64,000 bases of DNA from Chitinophagaceae bacterium UBA4407 (GTDB lineage Bacteria > Bacteroidota > Bacteroidia > Chitinophagales > Chitinophagaceae), in the NCBI GenBank assembly GCA_002390845.1, contig DGQT01000087.1:1-64000 (forward strand), read 5' to 3'. Made by a program: the position numbers and the translations under genes. The notes under the pieces were generated by a model. The model was given only the letters and a program-made list of their open reading frames with translations. It had not been told where the DNA came from and did no database searches. Below, in pieces: positions 19,356-27,420 of this stretch (the first letter of the stretch is position 1; each line of letters starts with the position of its first letter).

Positions 19356-20384
19356 ATGCATCATCGTTCTATACTTGTTTTTCCTGATGACACTGCGCAG
19401 CTGATCATTGATACAATTAATGGATCAACAAAATCACTTCGTATAAAAATGTTTCTTTTTTCTGACCCTGATCTGATTCATTCTGTTATTGCTGCGCATA
19501 AGCGGGGCGTAGATGTTAGAGTAATGCTGAACCCGGCACGCAGAAGCGGAGAGGAAGAAAATGAAGACACGAGAAAATTATTGGTTCGGGCAGGGGTAAA
19601 TGTAAAAGACACCAATCCCTCTTTTGGGCTTACACATGAGAAATCGATGGTAGTTGATGATAAGCTTGCATTCATAAAATCACTGAACTGGGAAACAAAA
19701 AACCTTACCGAAACCAGGGATTATGCAATCATTACTTCACATCCGCATGAAGTTGAAGAAGTTATTTTATGTTTTGAAGCAGACTGGAACAGAACAGATT
19801 TTAATCCCGGCGAACATGCCCGCCTTATCTGGTGCAGCAATAATGGCCGCAAACGTATTGCAACATTTATTGATGAAGCCAGGCATACGCTTTTTATACA
19901 AAATGAGCGCTACCAGGACCTTGTGATTATAGAACGCATTGTACGTGCTGCCAGCCGTGGTGTAAAAGTACATGTAATGGTTCGGCCGCCGCATACTTTA
20001 AAAAAGGAAAAGCTTATTGAAGGGGTAGGAGGGCTGCGAATAATGGACGATATAGGCATAAAAATTCATAAGCTTAAGCATTTAAAACTGCATGGGAAAA
20101 TGCTTTTGGCAGATGGTTGCAGGGCAATTGTTGGTTCAATAAATCTTACCCCGGGAAGTTTTGACGACCGCCGCGAATTGGCTATTGAAGTTCACGATGA
20201 GGATATTGTGGAGCGGTTGCATGAGATTGCAAAGTTTGATTGGGAAAATTCGCACCGCCTTGATCTTACCGATGCAGGTTTGTTTGAAGACCTTGAATTC
20301 AGAGGTTCGGGCGGCTCTGAAAAACTGGTGCTTGATGTTGAAGCGGAAAAAAAGAAAAAACACCATCATCACAAAAAGCATTAA
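19356..20384 (+). CDS. Phospholipase D-like / cardiolipin synthase-like protein
   Basis: The 342-residue protein has two HKD motifs: HEKSMVVDD with SLNWE (around residues 90-108) and HGKMLLADG with GSINLTPGSFDDRREL (around 245-275). Two such motifs form one active site in phospholipase D and cardiolipin synthases. No membrane helix or signal peptide is evident. The C-terminus ends in a run of Lys and His (KKKKHHHHKKH), possibly metal- or membrane-binding. It lies 15 bases after the ABC exporter. The substrate is unknown. Confidence 0.88.
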   Translation: MHHRSILVFPDDTAQLIIDTINGSTKSLRIKMFLFSDPDLIHSVIAAHKRGVDVRVMLNPARRSGEEENEDTRKLLVRAGVNVKDTNPSFGLTHEKSMVVDDKLAFIKSLNWETKNLTETRDYAIITSHPHEVEEVILCFEADWNRTDFNPGEHARLIWCSNNGRKRIATFIDEARHTLFIQNERYQDLVIIERIVRAASRGVKVHVMVRPPHTLKKEKLIEGVGGLRIMDDIGIKIHKLKHLKLHGKMLLADGCRAIVGSINLTPGSFDDRRELAIEVHDEDIVERLHEIAKFDWENSHRLDLTDAGLFEDLEFRGSGGSEKLVLDVEAEKKKKHHHHKKH

Positions 20385-20687
20385 TTGTAAAGCTGTTTTA
20401 AAATAAATGAATGTAATACCAGCATTGGTTTTCATGGCGTCTTCGTTGCGTCGCATTACGTTCATCTGCTGTAAAAATGGCATCGTCCTGTTTCAATGCA
20501 GTGTTGCAAACAAATTTTAAACGACTTACGGATGGGGCTGATCCCATAAAAGATGACCGTTGAACCGATCCCGAAAGCTTTCGGGAAACAGGCGATCAAC
20601 AAGAATTACAAAAGCCGGGCTCACAAAAAAAATTCTGTAAAGCTATTGCCGATCTGTAATTTTTCTGTTGTAAAAAACGATATCATT
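20385..20687. repeat. Intergenic region with a left half-element and an 18-base palindrome
   Basis: The outer segment TTTTCATGGCGTCTTCG leads into a left arm cut short at 20444-20460 (GTTGCGTCGCATTACG). Further on, TCCCGAAAGCTTTCGGGA at 20569-20586 is a perfect 18-base palindrome of a kind common between Bacteroidota genes. A frame through this region would extend the next gene by 45 residues but lacks gene-like sequence; it is not accepted. Confidence 0.65.
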
Positions 20688-21716
20688 ATGAAAAGAATTG
20701 CTTTATTTACTGCGCTCATTTTTTGCTTTACAATATTGTTTGCCCAGGCACAGTTGCCTGTAGCTGATAAAATAAAGTTTTTTGAAAATGATACTACGGT
20801 AGATGCTACACTGGCCATAGATATTGGCAAGCTTTTAAGTACCCGGGTAAAACCCGAATATCTTCCGGCTTCCTTTACCTGTAAGATTCAGGATAGCAGT
20901 ATTACTGAAAAAATCAAAGTGATAGCAAGAGGCGTAATGCGCCGGCAAATCTGTTATATGCCGCCGCTAAAACTTGATTTTCATACCGATTCTTTATCGT
21001 ACCTGTATAAGCTGGGTTCATTGAAACTGGTTTCTTCGTGTAACCCAACCGATCTGTACGATCAATTGCTGCTTAAAGAATATTTAATCTATAAAATATA
21101 CAACCTGATTACTGAAAAAAGCTTTCGGGTTAGGCTGCTTAACCTGAATTATGAGGATAGCCGTGGTAAGCGCAAAACAATTTCGAAACATGCTTTCTTA
21201 ATTGAAGACGTTAAAGACCTTGCAAAAAGAAACAGTTGTAAAGCATTGAAAGATTTAAAAATTAACGGGCAAAGTGCCGACCGTAACCAGTACACCATTT
21301 TTGCAGTTTTTGAATATTTTATCGGTAATACAGACTGGGGCATTTCTGCAAATCATAACACCGCATTGATTTTGCCAAACAATGATTCTGCCGCCCTGCC
21401 TTTTGTAATACCATTTGATTTTGATTACTCCGGGCTGGTAAACGCAGATTATGCAGTGCCTGATGAAGGGCTTGATATATCGAATGTACGTCAACGTTTG
21501 TATCGCGGATATTCCAGAACAATGGAAGAATTAAATAACGCTTTCCTGATTTTTAATCAGCAGAAAGAAAAGATTTATGCGCTTGTAAATAGTTTTGAAT
21601 TGCTTACACCACGCAACAGGAACGATATTACTGGTTATCTTGATGATTTCTATGAAACAATCAATGACCCGCGAAAAGTAAAAGATGTTTTTATTGACAA
21701 GGCGAGAAAACAATGA
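20688..21716 (+). CDS. Exported protein of unknown function, kinase-like C-terminal motif; paralogue A
   Basis: The 343-residue product has a signal peptide (MKRIALFTALIFCFTILFAQAQ). It is a clear paralogue of the convergent gene at 21759-22826: both share KEYLIYKIYNLITEKSFRVRL, then AVFEYFIGNTDWGI...N, PFDFDYSGLVNADYA, and R-RLYRGY. The GNTDW...N...DFD pattern recalls the catalytic and metal-binding loop of CotH-like atypical kinases, so a secreted kinase-like fold is possible. This is a resemblance by eye only. The ATG at 20688 was chosen because it starts the signal peptide. Confidence 0.7.
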   Translation: MKRIALFTALIFCFTILFAQAQLPVADKIKFFENDTTVDATLAIDIGKLLSTRVKPEYLPASFTCKIQDSSITEKIKVIARGVMRRQICYMPPLKLDFHTDSLSYLYKLGSLKLVSSCNPTDLYDQLLLKEYLIYKIYNLITEKSFRVRLLNLNYEDSRGKRKTISKHAFLIEDVKDLAKRNSCKALKDLKINGQSADRNQYTIFAVFEYFIGNTDWGISANHNTALILPNNDSAALPFVIPFDFDYSGLVNADYAVPDEGLDISNVRQRLYRGYSRTMEELNNAFLIFNQQKEKIYALVNSFELLTPRNRNDITGYLDDFYETINDPRKVKDVFIDKARKQ

Positions 21717-21758
21717 GTTTAAATTACCTGCTGGCTTACAAAATTTTATCAACTTCTG

Positions 21759-22826
21759 CTAATCTTCTCTAAGTCCTTTGATTACCACATTGCCGGTTCC
21801 GTTCTTATCGCAGGGGTAACCAAATTCTTTTTGCATTGCGGCAACATTATTAATGGTTGCGTAAAATGCGTCAAGATATTTTAAGGTAGCTTTCTGGTAC
21901 TTTGAATCAAGTAAAGTGCAATCTGTATAAAGTTTGTAAATGCTGCTTTTTAAACTGTTGTATAAAGCAATTACTGAATCAAATTTTTTCATATCCTCTA
22001 CACAGTAACCACGGTAACGGCGTTCACGAACCGAACTCATTTCAAGTTCTTCCGCTGGTTTTGCATAAGGTGCATTTACAATGCCTGCATGATCAAAGTC
22101 GTATGGAACTACGGTGGGTATTGAAGTTGAATCAGCCGCAATCAGTTTTATATTTTGCAGGTATTGTACACTCCAGTCTGTATTGCCAATCAGGTACTCA
22201 AAAACAGCCATTTTTAAAAAGGCATCCTGTTCGGTTTTATCAGGTGTTGTTTTGTATGAAAGCGTAATTTCATTATTCCTGCGGGCCATCTGGTTTTCTT
22301 CTTCAAGCAGAACGCAATAGAAAGGTGCAGTTGTTTTTTCAGTTTTGGTATCTGCCAATGTTACCCTTGTTAATCTTGCCCTGAAACTTTTTGGTGTAAC
22401 CAGGTTGTACAATTTATACACCAGCCATTCGCGCACCACATAATCATCTCCCTGGCAGGGCATTACCAATTTTATTTTTTGCTGGTCTTTAAAAACCGAA
22501 TTGCTTAGGGTATCACTTTTTTTAAAATGCAATTGAAGCGGCGGGTATTTACAATTTTCTTTAAGTTTACGAAAATGCCCCCTTGTTTTAGCTTCTGCAG
22601 CTATAGAAAAATTACTGCTATCCTCTTTACGGTACAACACCATTAATGAATGATACAGCGAATTTTCAGCCCTATCGTTTAACAGCTCACGTATATTACC
22701 GCTTAATGTTAGTTGAAGTATTGAGTCTGTTTCAAACAAGCTTTTAGAAGTTTGTGCATTCCCGGTTATCGGAAAAAGAATAAACCAAAATGCCGCATAA
22801 ATACCTATGCGTGCAAACCTTCTCAT
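21759..22826 (-). CDS. Exported protein of unknown function, kinase-like C-terminal motif; paralogue B
   Basis: The 355-residue product has a signal peptide (about residues 1-24, ending GNAQ). It aligns with paralogue A over its whole length: REWLVYKLYNLVTPKSFRARL, AVFEYLIGNTDWSVQYLQNIKLI, VPYDFDHAGIVNAPYA, RERRYRGYC. The conserved Asp, Asn and DFD residues could be the catalytic Asp and metal-binding residues of a CotH-like kinase. The two genes converge with only 42 bases between stop codons, a tail-to-tail duplicate. Function unknown. Confidence 0.7.
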   Translation of the reverse strand: MRRFARIGIYAAFWFILFPITGNAQTSKSLFETDSILQLTLSGNIRELLNDRAENSLYHSLMVLYRKEDSSNFSIAAEAKTRGHFRKLKENCKYPPLQLHFKKSDTLSNSVFKDQQKIKLVMPCQGDDYVVREWLVYKLYNLVTPKSFRARLTRVTLADTKTEKTTAPFYCVLLEEENQMARRNNEITLSYKTTPDKTEQDAFLKMAVFEYLIGNTDWSVQYLQNIKLIAADSTSIPTVVPYDFDHAGIVNAPYAKPAEELEMSSVRERRYRGYCVEDMKKFDSVIALYNSLKSSIYKLYTDCTLLDSKYQKATLKYLDAFYATINNVAAMQKEFGYPCDKNGTGNVVIKGLRED

Positions 22827-22879
22827 AAATATTATTTTTATAAAGTTAAACGAATAATATTTTGAATACTTTTTTGCCC

Positions 22880-22925
22880 ATCTGTATTACTACTATTAAA
22901 CTCTGTTGCGTCGCACACTGGAGCG
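22880..22925. repeat. Dispersed element, left half
   Basis: Outer segment ATTACTACTATTAAACTCT followed by left arm 22904-22925 (GTTGCGTCGCACACTGGAGC). No right arm follows; a different repeat begins 65 bases on. Confidence 0.7.
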
Positions 22926-22989
22926 TCTTGAATCTTTGCCCGGCATAATGCACTCCGCTTAAAAAATGTATGATCATCATTGTGCAGAT

Positions 22990-23085
22990 AATTGTCTGAA
23001 CAGTGATTTTAAAAGATTATTGGGATTAAGATGATATACATCCCTTAAATCTCAAAAATCCACCCAAATCCACGTTCAGACAACT
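22990..23085. repeat. TCTGAAC/GTTCAGA-bounded intergenic repeat, copy 1
   Basis: Starts AATTGTCTGAACAGTGATTTT and ends CCACGTTCAGACAACTT, with terminal inverted repeats AATTGTCTGAAC / GTTCAGACAACTT and inner ATTTT...AAAATCC purine/pyrimidine stretches. Elements of this look are scattered in many Bacteroidota, Chlorobi and spirochaete genomes. The right end overlaps the last codons and stop of the histidine kinase gene. Confidence 0.7.
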
Positions 23086-25043
23086 TGTAACTGAATTATA
23101 AACTCAGTTCCTTCCCCTTCTTTCGTTTCCACCTTTATCTCCCCTCCATGTGCTTTAATAATATCATAACTCAAGCTTAGACCCAAACCCGTTCCTTGTC
23201 CCGTGGGCTTAGTAGTAAAGAAAGGTTGAAAAATTTTATCAACGATCTTTTGAGGGATGCCGTTACCATTGTCTTTCACACTTACTTCAATTTTTCCATT
23301 AGCCTTTTTTGTACTCACCGAAACAGTTGGTTCATACCCTTCTATTTGCTGTTTTTTCTTTTCACCAACAGCATAAAATGCATTGTTATATAAGTTCAAT
23401 AAAACTCTTCCAATATCCTGCGGAATAATATTAATGTTGCCAATACTCTCATCAAAATCTGTTTTCAATGTTGCATTGAAATCTTTGTCTTTTGCTCTTA
23501 GCCCATGATAAGCCAATCGAAAATATTCATCCGCCAGAGAATTAATATTTGCGGGCTCTTTTTTTCCGGTGCTTGTTTGAGAATGTTGCAGCATGCCCTT
23601 TACAATGGCATCTGCACGTTTGCCGTGGTGATTTATTTTTTCTAAGTTTTGAATTACATCGTTGGCAATCGCAGTTACCTCTTCATAATTTCCTTTCATA
23701 ATTTCATCCTTCATTTCATCCATCAGTTCATTACTTACTTCCGAAAAATTATTCACAAAGTTTAACGGGTTCTGTATCTCATGGGCAATGCCTGCAGTAA
23801 GCTCTCCAAGTGAAGCCATTTTTTCGGATTGGATCAATTGGGATTGAGTGGATTTTAAATTGGAAAGCGTCTGTTCTATAACTTTATTTTTTTCGTGAAG
23901 CTGTTTCTTTGCTTTCTTCTCCCGTATATTATTGCGATATAATATAGCTGCGATTAAAATAAGAATTGCGAACCCCGCAAAAAAAGCATATTGCTTTAAT
24001 TGATTTTGATAGGCAATTTTTGTTTCTTCAATTTCTTTCTGCCGTTCCTCTTCCCGTGCAACCATTGTTTGAATGGCCTGTATATTATTGGTACCAAACA
24101 AACTATCTTTTACAATAGTGGCTATTTTATAATACCGGAATGCTTCTGATATATCGGTTTGCTCATAAAGTTCGGAAAGTAAAGTGGCCGATTCCAGAAT
24201 GGTCTTTTTCTGAGAAATTATTTCGGCTTCTTCCAGGCCTTTCTTTGCATAGTAAATACTTGAGTCCCGGTTGTTTAATTTTTGATATAGCCTGGCGATC
24301 CTGGCATAGGAAAGAGAAATATTATAATGATCACTATTAATTAAACCACTGTGGAGGCTTTGTTGGTATTGTGCCATTGCCCGGTCGTAATGTCCATTTT
24401 TGACCTCAATATTACCAGATACAATATAAACCGAGGAATAAACGCCAATTGCGGTTTTATTGAAATGATAAATAGCATTATTAAGGTAATAAGACGCAGA
24501 ATCCAATTGATTCATTTCTTCAAATACCGTCGCAATATTTAAATCACTAAAAGCTAAGCCGGTTATTTCAGTTATCGTATCTGTTTCACAGATACTTTTC
24601 ATAAGATGATAATAATGGAGTGCTTTAGGATAATCTTTCAATTCATTGTAAACAAAGCCCAGGACAGCCAGGGGTATGGCTTTGTCTAATACTACCTTGT
24701 TGCTGTCTGCAATTTGCATTGACTTTACTGCCATTTCAAGCGCCTTAGGTAAATTACCTAAACCGATATATACATTTCCTTCAAATCCTATTGCACGTAC
24801 CTTACCTTTCGGGTATTTGATCTTCTCCGACAGGGCGATAGCCCGATTTGCATAATAAAAAGCGGAGTCGGGATCAGCATATTGGTAACTAAATACCAAG
24901 GCTGCCATTAAATAAGCCCGGCTTGTATCATTTGTAGCCAGTAATAATTGTTGCTTATAGCTATCAACATTCTGCCACGACTGGGATATACCCTTGTTCA
25001 ATGCAAATGCGAGTAGTATTACCAATAATAAATTCTTATTCAT
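23076..25043 (-). CDS. Histidine kinase with periplasmic TPR sensor
   Basis: The 655-residue kinase has a signal peptide (about 1-20), a tetratricopeptide-repeat sensor region (about 30-340, repeated ALHYYHLMKSICE, AMAQYQQSL and SIYYAKKGLEEAE-type helices), one membrane helix (YAFFAGFAILILIAAILY), a coiled coil, HisKA with the phosphoacceptor His in GIAHEIQNPLNF, and HATPase with NLYNNAFYAV, DNGNGIP and GQGTGLGLSLSYDI. Its ATG overlaps the stop of the upstream kinase by four bases (25040-25043). The catalytic domain is almost identical, even in DNA, to that upstream kinase. The C-terminal residues QVV and the stop lie in a repeat. Confidence 0.92.
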   Translation of the reverse strand: MNKNLLLVILLAFALNKGISQSWQNVDSYKQQLLLATNDTSRAYLMAALVFSYQYADPDSAFYYANRAIALSEKIKYPKGKVRAIGFEGNVYIGLGNLPKALEMAVKSMQIADSNKVVLDKAIPLAVLGFVYNELKDYPKALHYYHLMKSICETDTITEITGLAFSDLNIATVFEEMNQLDSASYYLNNAIYHFNKTAIGVYSSVYIVSGNIEVKNGHYDRAMAQYQQSLHSGLINSDHYNISLSYARIARLYQKLNNRDSSIYYAKKGLEEAEIISQKKTILESATLLSELYEQTDISEAFRYYKIATIVKDSLFGTNNIQAIQTMVAREEERQKEIEETKIAYQNQLKQYAFFAGFAILILIAAILYRNNIREKKAKKQLHEKNKVIEQTLSNLKSTQSQLIQSEKMASLGELTAGIAHEIQNPLNFVNNFSEVSNELMDEMKDEIMKGNYEEVTAIANDVIQNLEKINHHGKRADAIVKGMLQHSQTSTGKKEPANINSLADEYFRLAYHGLRAKDKDFNATLKTDFDESIGNINIIPQDIGRVLLNLYNNAFYAVGEKKKQQIEGYEPTVSVSTKKANGKIEVSVKDNGNGIPQKIVDKIFQPFFTTKPTGQGTGLGLSLSYDIIKAHGGEIKVETKEGEGTEFIIQLQVV

Positions 25044-27262
25044 GCATTTGTTTTAACCGGTAATTGAATAACAAAGTCTGTTCCTTCACCTTCTTTCGTT
25101 TCTACTTTTATTTCACCGCCATGCGCTTTTAAAATATCATAACTTAAACTCAATCCCAATCCTGTTCCCTGCCCCGTGGGCTTGGTGGTAAAGAATGGTT
25201 GAAAGATTTTATCAACGATCTTTTGAGGGATGCCGTTACCATTGTCTTTCACACTTACTTCAATCTTTCCATTAGCTTTTTTTGTACTCACCGAAACAGT
25301 TGGTTCATACCCTTCTATTTGCTGTTTTTTCTTTTCACCAACAGTATAAAATGCATTGTTATATAAATTCAACAACACCCTTCCAATATCCTGTGGAATG
25401 ATATTGACACTTCCAATATTTTCATCAAATTCTGTTTTAAAATCTGCACTGAATGTTTTATCCTTTGACCTTAATCCATGATAACTGAGTCTTAAATATT
25501 CGTCTGCCAAAGCATTTATATCTGTCAATTCCTTTTGCCCGGAACTTGTGCGGCTGTGTTGCAGCATACCTTTTACAATAGCTTCTGCACGCTTGCCATG
25601 ATGATTTATTTTTTCTTCATTAGAGATAACATCTGTTGCAATTGCCTTTACATCTTCCAGATTTCCTTTGTCTGCTTCTTCTTTTAATTCTTCAAGTAAT
25701 TCTTTATTTACATCACTAAAATTATTCACGAAGTTTAATGGGTTTTGAATCTCATGTGCAATACCTGCAGTAAGCTCTCCGAGCGAAGCCATTTTTTCGG
25801 ACTGTATTAATTGTGCCTGCGTAGATTTTAGCTCTTCAAGTGATTGCTTTAGTTCTGATGTTCTTTCTGCTACATCTTTTTCTAATTGAATTTTTTGTTT
25901 GGCAATTAACTCATTACGCTCTATTTCTTTTTCTTTGGCAAGGCGTTCATTGTCCAGTAATTGTTGTGCATTCTCTTTTCGTAATTTATTATACCTGATA
26001 AATAGTATCATTGAAAAGGATAAAACAAGTAATAAAATACTTAAGGCTTCTATTGTTCGGACGTACTGAGCGAGCCACTTTGCCAGGGCAGGAAATATGG
26101 ATTTTTCCGGGTCTTCATTTTCAGCAATAAACCAGCTTAATACACCATACAGCGACAGCATGGGAAAAGCTGCGAAAATTACCAGTTTGCTTAACCAATC
26201 CGCTTTTCTTGCGTACATAAACAGTGTAATCAATAATATTGTGGGAATAAATCTCCATAAAAAAATGTAAGCCCAATGGATGATATCGGGAGGTTTAGGA
26301 AAATATAGGTTCGAAAAGAACAAAAGTAAATTTATTAGAATGTTGAATAAACCCAATGCCAAAAGAAATTTATCCCAAACTTTTTTGTTTATAAAAACTT
26401 TAAAAAAATAACGTACAAACTGGATCAGAAAAAAATGTATGAATGCCCATGAATAATTTAAATAAACCGCATATTTTGTTAATGACGGAGATTCATAGTA
26501 GAAGTAAGACCCAAGTGTATTATTTGCCCTAAGCACACATAGAAAAAATACACACAAAGAAAAGTATAGATATACCCGTTCCCGTACTATAGCGAAAAAT
26601 GCTAGGGTGTAAAAAAAGGCGACAAGAAGAAACCCGATCATAAATGATTCAGTTAGCTCTTCGCCGTTATAATATTGTTTTTTATCATTTATATCGCTTA
26701 CATAATTATCAATAATTTTATCGTAGCTACTGATAGAATACCTAAATGAATTAACTATCCTGGGTGCACTATTTTTCGCAAAATAATATACCGTTATTTC
26801 TTCTTCAGGCTGCAGGGAAACCGGTATGCTTGTTGCGAATTTTAAACCGTCTTTTTTATCCCAGCCAAGCATATTTCCTGTAACATAATGTTTCCATTTA
26901 TCCGAAGATTGACCAGAGATATAGAAATCAGCATAATCAGCACCTGTGGGTAAAGCTAATCTTGCTTCCCTGTTCATTTTATTTTTCAGGCGAAACCTAA
27001 ACCAATACCTGTAAAAGGAAGTATCACTTCCCTGCAGGTTATCATTTTTGAAATGAAATTTATCTGTAACGGGCGGTACTGAAACCTGGTCTATTGTCCA
27101 TGTTTCATTTTTTATTCCAAGAAATTGCCAGCAGCTGTCATTTAGCGGTTGAAATTCTGCAGTGTCAGATTTTATTTCATAAACAGGTGGAAGCGAAACC
27201 TGTGATTGTGCATGGTAAAATTGAAATAAAAATGAGATAGTAAAAAACAGGAATTGTTTCAT
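25040..27262 (-). CDS. Histidine kinase with 7TMR-DISM sensor
   Basis: The 740-residue kinase has a signal peptide (MKQFLFFTISFLFQFYHAQ), an extracellular DISM-type beta-sandwich (about 25-200, with FYRYWFRFRLKN and ARLALPTGADYADFYISG), seven membrane helices (about 205-430), a coiled coil, HisKA (GIAHEIQNPLNF) and HATPase. DISM sensors are thought to bind carbohydrates or related ligands. A longer frame to 27361 reads through a repeat element (VQVSDTTK is translated repeat); the ATG at 27262 starts the signal peptide. It overlaps the following kinase by four bases, so two sensors share one transcript. Confidence 0.92.
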   Translation of the reverse strand: MKQFLFFTISFLFQFYHAQSQVSLPPVYEIKSDTAEFQPLNDSCWQFLGIKNETWTIDQVSVPPVTDKFHFKNDNLQGSDTSFYRYWFRFRLKNKMNREARLALPTGADYADFYISGQSSDKWKHYVTGNMLGWDKKDGLKFATSIPVSLQPEEEITVYYFAKNSAPRIVNSFRYSISSYDKIIDNYVSDINDKKQYYNGEELTESFMIGFLLVAFFYTLAFFAIVRERVYLYFSLCVFFLCVLRANNTLGSYFYYESPSLTKYAVYLNYSWAFIHFFLIQFVRYFFKVFINKKVWDKFLLALGLFNILINLLLFFSNLYFPKPPDIIHWAYIFLWRFIPTILLITLFMYARKADWLSKLVIFAAFPMLSLYGVLSWFIAENEDPEKSIFPALAKWLAQYVRTIEALSILLLVLSFSMILFIRYNKLRKENAQQLLDNERLAKEKEIERNELIAKQKIQLEKDVAERTSELKQSLEELKSTQAQLIQSEKMASLGELTAGIAHEIQNPLNFVNNFSDVNKELLEELKEEADKGNLEDVKAIATDVISNEEKINHHGKRAEAIVKGMLQHSRTSSGQKELTDINALADEYLRLSYHGLRSKDKTFSADFKTEFDENIGSVNIIPQDIGRVLLNLYNNAFYTVGEKKKQQIEGYEPTVSVSTKKANGKIEVSVKDNGNGIPQKIVDKIFQPFFTTKPTGQGTGLGLSLSYDILKAHGGEIKVETKEGEGTDFVIQLPVKTNA

Positions 27263-27299
27263 CTGGTAATATTTTTTATTTTTTTCAAGCTTTATATTT

Positions 27300-27418
27300 T
27301 TATCCATCTTCGTTGTGTCACTCACTTGGACTTTCGGTTCAATATTGAACAAAGCGTACAAGAGCGCGACGCAACTAAAGCTTCATTTATATTCTCAAGC
27401 CCGGTACAAAAAAATAAA
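27300..27418. repeat. Dispersed hairpin element, complete copy
   Basis: Left arm 27312-27332 (GTGTCACTCACTTGGAC), short loop, right arm 27355-27375 (GTACAAGAGCGCGACGCAAC), right end AAGCCCGGTACAAAAAA. It fills the spacer between two histidine kinase genes and supplies a false start for the downstream one. Confidence 0.85.
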
Positions 27419-27420
27419 AC

